Assembly (NCBI GenBank): GCA_944319875.1
Contig: CALUFR010000029.1
Span: forward strand, 1 to 38,454
Direction: 5' to 3'
From: an uncultured Bacteroides sp.
Lineage (GTDB): Bacteria > Bacteroidota > Bacteroidia > Bacteroidales > Bacteroidaceae
Length of the DNA: 38,454 bases
In this document: piece by piece, positions 1-7,928 of the stretch
How the letters are laid out: each line of letters starts with the position of its first letter
How positions within the stretch are numbered: the stretch's first letter is position 1
The notes under the pieces: model-generated
The model's input: the letters and a program-made list of their open reading frames with translations, nothing else
Told to the model about the DNA's origin: nothing
Database searches by the model: none
Translations under genes and position numbers: made by a program

Positions 1-219
1 CTGGACGCCAATAATGAGCGGCGCATCATGGAGAACCTGCAGGCGTTCTTCCGTGGACGCACTTCAGTCGTGGTGGCTCATCGGCTGAGCACCGTGCGCC
101 ATGCGGATAAGATTGTGGTGATGGACCACGGGCGCATCACGGAGGAAGGCACGCACGAGGAACTGATTGCGCAAGCAGGACAGTATTACAGGTTGGTGAA
201 GAACCAGTTGGAGGTATAA
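1..219 (+). CDS. ABC exporter, C-terminal fragment of the ATPase domain (partial)
   Basis: Only the last 72 residues are in the window; the reading frame is open through base 1. The fragment opens with the D-loop (LDANNERRI), followed by the switch-histidine motif VVAHRLSTVRHADKIVVMDHG and the usual ABC ending (G.ITEEGTHEELIAQ). This is the nucleotide-binding domain of an ABC exporter of the kind fused to a membrane domain. The stop codon abuts the start of an HlyD-type adaptor, which points to a type I or bacteriocin-like secretion system with an inner-membrane ATPase and a periplasmic adaptor. In Bacteroidales such exporters often carry an N-terminal C39 peptidase, but that part lies outside the window, so this is inference. 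Confidence 0.9.
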   Translation: MDANNERRIMENLQAFFRGRTSVVVAHRLSTVRHADKIVVMDHGRITEEGTHEELIAQAGQYYRLVKNQLEV

Positions 220-1521
220 ATGAAAACGGAAAAAGAAAACGGCATTGAGCTGCGCAGCGAGGAGGTGCAGGAAATACTGACCCGACCGCCTCACGCATTG
301 GTGCGCTGGGGCATCACGGTGTTCTTCGGCGTGCTGGCGGCGGTGTTCATCGGCGGGTGCTTCTTCCAATATCCCGATGTGGTGGACGCCACGGTGACCG
401 TCACGACCGAGCGGCCTCCGGTATGGATGGTGACACGGGGAAGTGGTAAGATAAAGGAAGTGTACCACCGAGACCGCGACTCAGTGTATGCGGGCGATCT
501 GATTGCCGTGCTGGAGAATCCCGCCCGCACAGCCGATGTGCGGGAACTGAAAGAACGACTGCGGACATTCAGCCTGACGGACAGCTGCGTGCAGGCGGCA
601 CGATTCCCTGACAGGCCGGCCTTGGGAAGTGTGCAGACCGCTTATGCCTCCTTCCTGCGAAGCCTGACCGACTACCGGAACTACCTGGAACTGAACTTGT
701 ATGACCGCCAGATAGAGGCGACCGAAGAGGAATTGGCCGAATACGGGCAGTACATCGGCCATTTGGAACGTCAGATAGTGCTGGACGGCAGGCAGACGGA
801 GATAGCTGAGACCGTACACCAGCGGGAAAAGGGACTGTATGAGGAAGGACTGACGGCCAAGGCCGAATACGAGGAGGCGCAACAGGCGTTGCTCGCCAAG
901 CAACAGAGTACAGAGCAACTGATGACTTCACTGTCCAATGCCCGCATCCAGCAAGCCCGGCTGAAGCAGACCATCCTGCAGACCCGCATGGAGCGGGAAA
1001 GGGAAGTCAACACGTTGCGTACCGCCCTGCAAACCGCCTGTAACGAGCTGAAGACAAGCATCAGCGACTGGGAACAGGCCTGCCTCTTTGTTTCTCCCAC
1101 AGCCGGTATCTTGTCCTACAACAACGTGTGGCAGCAGAACCAACACGTGAACAGCGGAGACAAGGTTTTCTCTGTCGTGGCTCAAGGCATGGGTGCCATC
1201 ATCGGCAAGATAAAGTTACCGATGGAAGGGTCGGGAAAGGTGAAACTGGGTCAGCGGGTAAATATCAGTGTGGCGGGCTATCCCTATATGGAGTTCGGTT
1301 TCTTGACCGGAACGGTGCAGTCCGTCTCCCTGCTGCCCGATGAAGAAAGCCTGTACACCGTTACCGTCAGCCTGCCGCAGGATCTCCGTACCTCTTACGG
1401 CAAGTCCCTGCACTTTGGGGGTGAGCTGGCGGGTACCGCCCAAGTGCTGACAGACGAACGTAGCCTGACCGCACGACTGCTGAGCCCCTTGCGTTTTGTT
1501 TGGGAAAAATATGTTGAATAA
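220..1521 (+). CDS. HlyD-family secretion adaptor protein
   Basis: 433 residues. It has a short cytoplasmic N-terminus, one membrane anchor at about residues 30-50 (WGITVFFGVLAAVFIGGCFF), then a beta/lipoyl-like region. A long helical hairpin rich in E, Q, A and L spans about residues 90-290, followed by a C-terminal barrel region (SVVAQGMGAIIGKIKLPMEGSGKVKLGQRVNI). This is the architecture of HlyD adaptors, which link an inner-membrane ABC exporter to an outer-membrane channel. The ATG directly follows the exporter's TAA, so the two are co-transcribed. An unusually good Shine-Dalgarno (GGAGGT, 210-215) precedes it, a match rarely used in Bacteroidota. No outer-membrane partner or cargo gene is visible downstream; the operon seems to end here. 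Confidence 0.9.
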   Translation: MKTEKENGIELRSEEVQEILTRPPHALVRWGITVFFGVLAAVFIGGCFFQYPDVVDATVTVTTERPPVWMVTRGSGKIKEVYHRDRDSVYAGDLIAVLENPARTADVRELKERLRTFSLTDSCVQAARFPDRPALGSVQTAYASFLRSLTDYRNYLELNLYDRQIEATEEELAEYGQYIGHLERQIVLDGRQTEIAETVHQREKGLYEEGLTAKAEYEEAQQALLAKQQSTEQLMTSLSNARIQQARLKQTILQTRMEREREVNTLRTALQTACNELKTSISDWEQACLFVSPTAGILSYNNVWQQNQHVNSGDKVFSVVAQGMGAIIGKIKLPMEGSGKVKLGQRVNISVAGYPYMEFGFLTGTVQSVSLLPDEESLYTVTVSLPQDLRTSYGKSLHFGGELAGTAQVLTDERSLTARLLSPLRFVWEKYVE

Positions 1522-1557
1522 AGATGGGGGGGAAACGCCACGCTTCGTGACCATCTC

Positions 1558-1816
1558 ACGACACGTGCCGTTACCTCCTCACGCCCCGTGCCGTCAGGTT
1601 GTGACGAAGCACGGCGTCACAACCTAAGGAAGCACGGCCTTAATGTATGTTCCTAAAGTGCCACTTGAGAGACGTAAACAGCCACTTGAGGATGTGAAAG
1701 AAGTTGTTTCCTCCTCCTTTGTTATTACTTTCCCCGAAACATCCTTCACGCCTTCACGGGAATATAACCAATTGCTTTTCAGTGGGATACGGTGAAAGAT
1801 GATTCTCTCCCGTGAA
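1558..1816. repeat. dispersed intergenic repeat, copy 1 (two 21-bp units)
   Basis: This stretch is closely similar in sequence and order to 19751-20030. A 27-nt run is identical (1616-1642 versus 19809-19835). Hairpin A pairs 1596-1606 with 1615-1625 (AGGTTGTGACG/CGTCACAACCT, 11 bp perfect) around the loop AAGCACGG. Hairpin B pairs 1625-1629 with 1638-1642 (TAAGG/CCTTA) around the same loop, AAGCACGG. Next come two tandem 21-bp units (1656-1676 and 1677-1697) built on the core GCCACTTGAG. Finally an 8-bp inverted repeat TTCACGGG/CCCGTGAA (1753-1760, 1809-1816) closes the element. Its function is unknown. Confidence 0.85.
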
Positions 1817-1928
1817 ACGTTCAAGTCCGGGAGATTCTTCGCTTTGCTCAGAATGACAGGCACACACGTCCCCTTGTTTTCCGCGAGCTTCTGCGCCCGT
1901 CTGCGTAGTCTGCGTTCTCCTAATTTAG

Positions 1929-2075
1929 CGGGGCGTTGCCCCGGCAGGAGTTAAATGGAGTTAGAAGGAGTTATGCCTTCGGCAGGAGTTAAAAGCCAAT
2001 ACCTCTGACGTAATCGCCGGACCAACTATCGGCCTCTAACTCCCTCTAACTCCCTCTAACTCCTTCTAACTCCTG
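1929..2075. repeat. word-repeat palindrome, GGAGTTA type
   Basis: A GC hairpin CGGGGC-GTT-GCCCCG (1929-1943) is followed by repeated GGAGTTA words. These are answered about 85 bp later by their complements, including four tandem TCTAACTCC words at 2035-2074. The arms 1957-1973 and 2057-2073 are perfect 17-bp inverted repeats. A small GCC-TTC-GGC hairpin lies at 1974-1982. The architecture (a small GC triloop hairpin next to an AT-rich word palindrome) recurs with other words at 27242-27353 and 34384-34470. Confidence 0.7.
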
Positions 2076-2111
2076 AAAAATAAATTATCATTTAACCACA
2101 CACCGTGAAAC

Positions 2112-2158
2112 ATTCAGTCCGGTGAAAGGTGGTTATGTTTCACTGCACCGGACTGAAT
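2112..2158. terminator. large inverted repeat between convergent genes, possible bidirectional terminator
   Basis: Perfect 13-bp arms, ATTCAGTCCGGTG (2112-2124) and CACCGGACTGAAT (2146-2158), are separated by 21 nt. An inner GTGAAA/TTTCAC pair (2122-2127, 2138-2143) could extend the stem with a bulge. It lies about 65 bp downstream of the malQ stop and between converging units, so a terminator role is plausible. There is no clean T-tract directly after either arm, so termination is an inference; it may simply be another repeat. Confidence 0.4.
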
Positions 2159-2221
2159 ATCAATGCGATGAAAGCCCGTGAAGGCGTGAAGCTTCCTCGC
2201 TGAACTTTTTTTATCAAGATG

Positions 2222-4912
2222 TTAGCGTCCACTGTCGGCAATCATCTGCCGGATTTTCTCGTTTAGGCCTTCGGCGGTCAAGAGTTGTTCCAGCGTGAGA
2301 TGCATGCGGTAACGCCAGTAGTGGCGTGGGTTGGCGGGGACGTTGATACGTTCTTCGGCCGCATGGGGATGGCGGAGCTGTCCGTCCACTGACATCCAGT
2401 CCTGGAAGGAGAGGATGCTGAGTATGGAGTTGCCGGACAGGTGTGCGCGCACCACTTCCTCGCAGACTTCGGGCGTGGCAGTGGCCGGTGCGGAACCGTA
2501 GTGACCCAGGACGTTGTTATAGTAGCGTTGCGTCTGCTGGGCATCTTCTTCCCACCAGCCGCGCAGCGTAGACATGTCGTGGGTGGAGATGGTGCAGACA
2601 GAACGGTAGGGATAGTGGTCGGGGTGTCCGAATTCCTGTCCGGGGTCTTTGGGCATGCGCTGTATCTCGAGTGAAAGGATGCGCAGTTCGTTCATGACCC
2701 AAGCCACGCAGGCGGGAATCATGCCGAGGTCTTCGCCGCAGACAAGCATGCGGGTGGATTGCGTCAGCTGTGGCAGTTTCTTCATGGCCTGCTGACCCCA
2801 GAAGTCGTTGTGACGGTGGTAGTAATATTGGTCGTACAGACGGTTGAAAGCACCCTTTTCCCAGTCGTCGAGCGAGCGGTAGACGTAGTCGTGCTGCACG
2901 CCGATGCGTGGGTGGTACTTGTGGGGATCGTGGCGGTCGGGCACGAACAGGACATCGCTGATGAGGGCGTAAAGTCCGTCGCGTATCCAGATGCTGTCGT
3001 CATCGGTCTTGCCGGCAAAATAGGCTTCCACTTTGCGCTGCGTGTCGAATTCGGGACGCATGCGGTAGATCTCCCACGTGTCGGTGGGCTCGATGAAGGT
3101 CTGCTTTACATAGTCGGTGTGCGGGCCGAACATCTGGCCGAGGAAGTACTCGTGGATGTAGGGCTTCAGGAACTCAGGGCGGAAGGTGAGGCCGTAGCTC
3201 TCAATTTCTTCGCGCGACATGGGCAGTGAGGGGACGAACTGTCCCAGCAGGCCGTGGACTGCGTGCATCGGGATTTCCCAGATGCGGAAGAAGCCCAGGA
3301 TGTGGTCGATGCGGTAAGCGTCGAAGTATTCGGACATCTTGCGGAAGCGCTTCATCCACCAGGCGTAGCCGTCTTGCTCCATGACGTCCCAGTTGTAGGT
3401 GGGGAGGCCCCAGTTCTGTCCGTTGACCGAGAAGTCGTCGGGAGGGGCGCCGGCCTGTCCGTTCAGATTGAAATAGTGAGGTTCCTTCCAGGCTTCCACG
3501 CTGTTGCGGCTGATGCCGATGGGAATATCGCCCTTGAGCACGATGCCGTTTGCCCGGGCATAGCGGCTGGCGGCCAGCAACTGAAGGTGGAGCTGGTACT
3601 GAATGTAATAGTAGAGGGCAATGTGCGGATAGTCGGCCGAACCGGGTTTGCACAAAGCATCGATATCTTCCTGCCGGTATTCGGTATATCGGGGCCACTG
3701 GCGGAAGTCGGGCGTTTTGTAAGCATCACGCAGGTAGCTGAACACGGCGTAGGGTTGCAGCCACTCCTTGTTGGCCTCGAAGAACTCGTGGAAGGATTTG
3801 GAAGCCAGCACTTTCTCGCCTTCTTGGGCAAAAATCAGGCGGAAGTATTCCCCTTTGGCTTCATTGACGGCCTCGTAGTCGATGGCCGGCAGGGCGTTCA
3901 GTTCCTTCCGGCGCTGTTCGAACTGCTCCATTTTCTTCCGGTCCTTGAGCTTGTCCAGCTGGCGCAGGTCGGCATACATGGGGTGGAAAGCGTAGATGGA
4001 GATGCTGCTGTAGGGGTAGGAGTCCGTCCACGTGTGGGTCATGGTGGTGTCGTTGATGGGCAGTATCTGTACGACTTTCTGGTGGGTCAGTACGGCCCAG
4101 TCAATCATCTTTATCAGGTCGCCGAAATCGCCTACGCCGAAACTGCCCTCGGAGCGCAACGAGAACACGGGAATGGCCGTGCCGGCACCTTTCCAGGCGG
4201 GCAGGCTGAAGTAGACATACCGGTCGCCGATGACCAATGATTCGCCGGCCTTCAGCTGCGGGTCGGCCTGATAGCGGTTGGGGTTATTCTCCCACGCCAC
4301 AACCCGCCCTTCGGCTTTATTGTAAAGGACGAACTTGTATTCCAGCGGGAAAGTCAGCTTGGAGGCATCGATTTCCACCTGCCATTCGGGGAAGTTGGCG
4401 TCGCTCATCCTGATGGCTTTGCGGGTGTCCCAGCCGCCCAACGCTTCCACACTGCCGCAGATTGCCAAGCTGTGATTGCTGTCTATGCAGGGAGCGTATG
4501 CCTTGATAATCAAACTGCTGCCTTGTCCTTGAGGGGCGGCTTCGCGGTCGTGGTGGGCCAGGAGCGACTCCGTGAAAGCTGATGTGTAAAAATACTGCTG
4601 TTCCGGCAGATTTTTCCAACAGTCCTCCAGGCGGTAAAGCTTGGCCGGGGCGTCGGAGACGTATAGCGTGCGCGGCAAGCTGTTCCATTCGCTACGGACC
4701 GGTTGTCCGTCGCGGTAAACATGATAACTGTAGTGGATTTCCTTTGCTTTGGATTGTCTGATTTTGACTTCCGATGTCCAGTGGATGCCATCCACGGTGT
4801 GCAGGGGGAGTGCCTTTTCGGGTATGTTGTTCCCCAGTTCAGGTACAGAACCCAGTACTCTGATTTCTTCTCCCCAGTTGGTGCGGTATTCGATGTTGAA
4901 TGAAAGTATCAT
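2222..4912 (-). CDS. malQ: 4-alpha-glucanotransferase (GH77) with two N-terminal starch-binding domains
   Basis: About 896 residues from the ATG at 4912. An upstream in-frame ATG at 5023 would add 37 residues that do not fit the family, whereas the chosen start gives MILSFNIEYRTNWGEEIRV, directly beginning a CBM20 fold. CBM20 modules span about residues 1-105 and 135-235, followed by the GH77 barrel. Catalytic signatures are FDAYRIDHILGFF (nucleophile near D536), CGEDLG (acid/base Glu) and STHDMSTLRGWW (third acid). The enzyme moves glucan chains between malto-oligosaccharides in the cytoplasm during starch and glycogen use. Extended MalQ proteins of this type occur in Bacteroidota and plants (DPE2-like). 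It follows nrdJ on the same strand, but a 132-bp gap with a large inverted repeat suggests its own promoter. Confidence 0.95.
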   Translation of the reverse strand: MILSFNIEYRTNWGEEIRVLGSVPELGNNIPEKALPLHTVDGIHWTSEVKIRQSKAKEIHYSYHVYRDGQPVRSEWNSLPRTLYVSDAPAKLYRLEDCWKNLPEQQYFYTSAFTESLLAHHDREAAPQGQGSSLIIKAYAPCIDSNHSLAICGSVEALGGWDTRKAIRMSDANFPEWQVEIDASKLTFPLEYKFVLYNKAEGRVVAWENNPNRYQADPQLKAGESLVIGDRYVYFSLPAWKGAGTAIPVFSLRSEGSFGVGDFGDLIKMIDWAVLTHQKVVQILPINDTTMTHTWTDSYPYSSISIYAFHPMYADLRQLDKLKDRKKMEQFEQRRKELNALPAIDYEAVNEAKGEYFRLIFAQEGEKVLASKSFHEFFEANKEWLQPYAVFSYLRDAYKTPDFRQWPRYTEYRQEDIDALCKPGSADYPHIALYYYIQYQLHLQLLAASRYARANGIVLKGDIPIGISRNSVEAWKEPHYFNLNGQAGAPPDDFSVNGQNWGLPTYNWDVMEQDGYAWWMKRFRKMSEYFDAYRIDHILGFFRIWEIPMHAVHGLLGQFVPSLPMSREEIESYGLTFRPEFLKPYIHEYFLGQMFGPHTDYVKQTFIEPTDTWEIYRMRPEFDTQRKVEAYFAGKTDDDSIWIRDGLYALISDVLFVPDRHDPHKYHPRIGVQHDYVYRSLDDWEKGAFNRLYDQYYYHRHNDFWGQQAMKKLPQLTQSTRMLVCGEDLGMIPACVAWVMNELRILSLEIQRMPKDPGQEFGHPDHYPYRSVCTISTHDMSTLRGWWEEDAQQTQRYYNNVLGHYGSAPATATPEVCEEVVRAHLSGNSILSILSFQDWMSVDGQLRHPHAAEERINVPANPRHYWRYRMHLTLEQLLTAEGLNEKIRQMIADSGR

Positions 4913-4932
4913 GTTATTAGATTTATATGAAT

Positions 4933-4996
4933 AACAATAGCTGCAATTGACTATGCAAGTATAGAAAATATTCTCCATAGTCAAGCAGCTATTGTT
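4933..4996. repeat. near-perfect inverted repeat upstream of malQ
   Basis: Arms 4933-4955 and 4976-4996 are complementary over 21 bp, apart from two extra bases in the left arm. They contain CAATAGCTGC/GCAGCTATTG and TTGACTATG/CATAGTCAA. The 20-nt spacer is AT-rich. On the minus strand the arm and spacer contain TTGAC and, 18 nt further on, TATACTTG, a weak match to the Bacteroides promoter. The repeat may be an operator or transcript structure for malQ, a terminator for nrdJ, or a small mobile palindrome; no T-tract or target duplication is visible. Confidence 0.6.
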
Positions 4997-5044
4997 GTTT
5001 CTTTCTTCTAAAATCCTATGCAAACGTTTGTGTTTGCGCCGGAC

Positions 5045-7582
5045 TTATCCGCATCGGGAAGCGCCGCAGGTCTTGCAGATGAGGCAGCCTTCTTGGTAGA
5101 CAAGGGTTTCGTTGCCGCAGTTGGGGCATTTCTGTCCCTTGGCCTCGGTGCCGTCGAGTACGTATTTCTTCAGGGCACGCTCCACACCGTTCTTCCAGGT
5201 GTTGATGTTCTCGCTGTCGAGCTGCAGGGAGCTGACCACCTTGATGACCTGCTCGATGGGCATGCGGTAACGCAGCACGCCCGAAATGAGTTTGGCGTAG
5301 TTCCAGTATTCCTTGTTGAACTTTTCGGAAAGGCCTTCGATGGTAACCTTGTAGCCTCGCTTGTTCTCGAACTGGAAGTCGTAGCGCTTGATGCCGTTTT
5401 CGTCCACGTTCTTGATGATGTGTCCCGATACGACGTTCTTGGGGAGAACGATGCCTTCGTCATCGTCAAGGACACCGGTGAAGATCTCGTAGGGATGTCC
5501 GTTGAGCAGACCTACGAAAGCCACCCATTTCTCTTTGTTGTTCTGGAAACGGACCACTTCGGCGTCGAGCACCTTGGGGCGAGTCTCGACAACCGTAGGC
5601 GGCTTGCACGGAGGCAGTTCGTCTTTCTTGTCGCTCTTTGCGGAAATGAGCACGCCCGAACGCGATCCGTCACGATAGACTGTACATCCCTTGCAGCCCG
5701 ACCGCCAGGCTTCTACATAGAGGCGGTTGACCAGCTCTTCGTCAACATTGTTGGGCAGGTTGATGGTGACGCTGATGGAATGGTCCACCCATTTCTGTAC
5801 ACGTCCCTGCATCTTGACCTTCATCAGCCAGTCCACATCGTTGGAGGTGGCTTTGTAATAAGGTGAGCGGGCTACCATTTCGTCTATTTCCTCTTGGGTG
5901 TAACGCTTGGCCGGGTCGAGTCCCTGAGCTTCCATCCAGGTGACGAATTTCGGGTGGAACACAATGTATTCTTCGAATGCGTCGCCGGTTTCGTCCACGA
6001 AATCAATGCGTGCGTTGGTGTCGTTGGGGTTCACTTTGCGGCGGCGCTTGTACACCGGCAGGAATACAGGCTCGATGCCGGAGGTGGTCTGGGTCATCAG
6101 ACTGGTGGTTCCGGTGGGGGCAATGGTGAGGCAGGCGATGTTGCGGCGGCCGTATTTCGTCATCTCTTCGTAGAGTTCGGGGTCTGCTTCCCGCAGGCGG
6201 TTGATGAACGGATTGTTCTTTTCGCGTTCGGTGTCGTAGATTTCGAATGCTCCGCGTTCCTTTGCCATTTCCACAGACGAACGGTAAGCGCTCAGGGCGA
6301 TGGTCTTGTGTACTTGTTCGGAGAATGCGGTCGCTTCTTCCGTGCCGTAGCGCAGGTTCATGGCTGCCAGCATGTCACCTTCGGCAGTGATGCCTACACC
6401 GGTGCGGCGTCCTTGGCCGCTTTTCTTATAGATCTTTTTCCATAGCGTACGTTCCGTCTCCTTGACCGAGTCACTTTCCGGATCGGAGTCTATTTTCTCC
6501 ATAATCCGTTCGATCTTCTCCAGCTCCAGGTCGATGATGTCGTCCATGATGCGTTGGGCCAAGGCCACATGCTTCTTGAACAGTTCGAAGTCAAAATAAG
6601 CGTCGGGCTTGAACGGATTGACCACGTATGAATAGAGGTTGATGGCCAGCAGGCGGCAGGAGTCGTACGGGCAGAGAGGAATCTCACCGCAGGGGTTGGT
6701 AGAGACAGTGCGGTAGCCAAGGTCTGCATAGCAGTCGGGTACGGATTCGCGGAGAATGGTATCCCAGAACAATACGCCCGGTTCGGCAGACTTCCATGCG
6801 TTGTGGACAATCTTTTTCCATAAGGTGCTGGCATCGATGGTCTTCTTAACAATCGGATTGGCGGCGTCAATCGGATATTGTTGTACGTAAGGTGTGCCGT
6901 TGACGGCTGCTTCCATGAAGGCGTCGTCCAGCTTTACCGAGACGTTGGCGCCTGTCACCTTGCCTTCGGTCATCTTGGCGTCAATGAACGCCTCCGAGTC
7001 GGGGTGCTTGATGGAGACGCTCAGCATCAGGGCGCCTCGACGTCCGTCTTGCGCCACTTCGCGCGTGGAGTTTGAATAACGTTCCATGAAGGGCACCAAG
7101 CCTGTTGAAGTCAGTGCGGAGTTCTTGACCGGAGAACCTTTGGGACGGATGTGGGAAAGGTCGTGACCCACGCCGCCGCGTCTTTTCATCAGCTGCACCT
7201 GCTCTTCGTCAATTTTGAAGATGGCACCGTAAGAGTCGGCTTCGCCGTCCACGCCGATGACGAAACAGTTGGACAAGGAAGCGACCTGGTAATCGTTTCC
7301 GATGCCGGTCATGGGGCTTCCTTGCGGGACGATGTACTTAAAGTGGTCCAGCAGCTTGAACAGTTCCTCGGCGCTCAAGGCATTAGGGTACTTGGCCTCA
7401 ATGCGGGCCACTTCGTTTGCAATGCGCCAATGCATGTCTTCCGGTGACTTTTCGTAAATGTTGCCGAACGAGTCTTTGACGGCGTATTTGTTCACCCACA
7501 CTCTGGCGGCCAGCTCGTCGCCTTGGAAGTATTGTAAAGATGCTTCGAAGGCTTCCTGATAAGTAAAAGTTCTCTTTTCCAC
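5045..7582 (-). CDS. nrdJ: adenosylcobalamin-dependent ribonucleotide reductase (class II)
   Basis: 845 residues. It reduces ribonucleotides to deoxyribonucleotides using a radical generated from coenzyme B12, so it needs no oxygen. Seen in the sequence: LSNCFVIG (redox Cys about 106), NPCGEIPL (active-site C298 and E300), the family motif APTGTTSLMTQTTSGIEP near residue 490, and a C-terminal zinc-ribbon-like tail (CPNCG...C..CGASRCG) carrying the cysteines that re-reduce the site. The start codon is GTG at 7582; no in-frame ATG lies nearby upstream, and the N-terminus (MEKRTFTYQEAFEASLQYF) fits the family. A well-matched promoter lies at 7662-7692. I found no cobalamin riboswitch in the leader. 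Confidence 0.95.
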   Translation of the reverse strand: MEKRTFTYQEAFEASLQYFQGDELAARVWVNKYAVKDSFGNIYEKSPEDMHWRIANEVARIEAKYPNALSAEELFKLLDHFKYIVPQGSPMTGIGNDYQVASLSNCFVIGVDGEADSYGAIFKIDEEQVQLMKRRGGVGHDLSHIRPKGSPVKNSALTSTGLVPFMERYSNSTREVAQDGRRGALMLSVSIKHPDSEAFIDAKMTEGKVTGANVSVKLDDAFMEAAVNGTPYVQQYPIDAANPIVKKTIDASTLWKKIVHNAWKSAEPGVLFWDTILRESVPDCYADLGYRTVSTNPCGEIPLCPYDSCRLLAINLYSYVVNPFKPDAYFDFELFKKHVALAQRIMDDIIDLELEKIERIMEKIDSDPESDSVKETERTLWKKIYKKSGQGRRTGVGITAEGDMLAAMNLRYGTEEATAFSEQVHKTIALSAYRSSVEMAKERGAFEIYDTEREKNNPFINRLREADPELYEEMTKYGRRNIACLTIAPTGTTSLMTQTTSGIEPVFLPVYKRRRKVNPNDTNARIDFVDETGDAFEEYIVFHPKFVTWMEAQGLDPAKRYTQEEIDEMVARSPYYKATSNDVDWLMKVKMQGRVQKWVDHSISVTINLPNNVDEELVNRLYVEAWRSGCKGCTVYRDGSRSGVLISAKSDKKDELPPCKPPTVVETRPKVLDAEVVRFQNNKEKWVAFVGLLNGHPYEIFTGVLDDDEGIVLPKNVVSGHIIKNVDENGIKRYDFQFENKRGYKVTIEGLSEKFNKEYWNYAKLISGVLRYRMPIEQVIKVVSSLQLDSENINTWKNGVERALKKYVLDGTEAKGQKCPNCGNETLVYQEGCLICKTCGASRCG

Positions 7583-7661
7583 GATGGTCTGTCTTTAGAT
7601 TCTGATTGTTTTTAATTAGCACTGGTGTAGAAGTCTTGCTAATAACAAACAAATGTGTTTG

Positions 7662-7692
7662 CAAATCTATGAATGTTTTTTCATACGACAAA
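7662..7692 (-). promoter_or_regulatory. Bacteroides-type promoter of nrdJ
   Basis: On the minus strand, TTTG (7689-7692), 19 nt, then TAGATTTG (7662-7669). This matches the -33 TTTG and -7 TAnnTTTG elements known for the Bacteroides primary sigma factor. It leaves a leader of about 70 nt before the GTG start of nrdJ. Confidence 0.7.
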
Positions 7693-7903
7693 ATAAAAAC
7701 TCATGTTTTTATCAACTAAAGCAACGTTTTCTGTTTATAACTTGTATCTGTTTGTTTGTTAGGTCTTTGCATTTTTGCAAAAAGGCGAAAGTTTCCCAAA
7801 AAGGAAAAGAATGTTTTTAAAACCACATCTTTGAATATAATATTTTGTGCGGTTTGTATTGCAGGTTTGTGGTCTGAAAGAAGGTAATTCCTTAAATCTT
7901 TTA

Positions 7904-7911
7904 TATATTTG
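7904..7911 (+). promoter_or_regulatory. -7 element upstream of the nitroreductase gene
   Basis: TATATTTG matches TAnnTTTG and lies 17 nt before the ATG at 7929. No good -33 TTTG is seen at the expected distance. Confidence 0.5.
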
Positions 7912-7928
7912 CAAGAAAAAAAGAGAAT

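Larger units (their letters stand above)
1522..2221. other. gene-free interval of about 700 bp made of repeats
   Basis: This interval separates two convergent transcription units (HlyD adaptor on + and malQ on -). I see no credible gene in it. It holds, in order: one copy of a dispersed repeat (1558-1816), a widespread intergenic motif that reads VILSKAKNL when translated (near 1835-1859), a GC-rich hairpin (1929-1943), a word-repeat palindrome (1946-2075) and a 13-bp inverted repeat (2112-2158). The phrase CCGTGAAAC.TTCA.GTCCGG occurs near both 1810 and 2103, with one substitution and one indel, so the interval appears to have grown by accretion of repeats. Confidence 0.8.

Noticed and set aside
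1624-1863. 79-residue minus-strand ORF across the dispersed repeat
   Set aside because: It is a translation of repeat DNA including the VILSKAKNL motif known from spurious predictions; the second repeat copy does not preserve the frame.
2035-2074. CRISPR-like tandem array
   Set aside because: Units are about 10 bp with no unique spacers; this is a simple word repeat within a palindrome.
4913-5023. 37-residue N-terminal extension of MalQ
   Set aside because: It would overlap the inverted repeat, has a Cys/Tyr/Asn-rich sequence unlike any MalQ, and the CBM20 domain begins right at the downstream ATG.
5018-5866. Long plus-strand ORF opposite nrdJ
   Set aside because: Antisense shadow of a well-recognised gene; the translation has no recognisable motif.
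7583-7928. Cobalamin riboswitch upstream of nrdJ
   Set aside because: No B12-box-like sequence or suitable structure was seen in the roughly 70-nt leader implied by the promoter.
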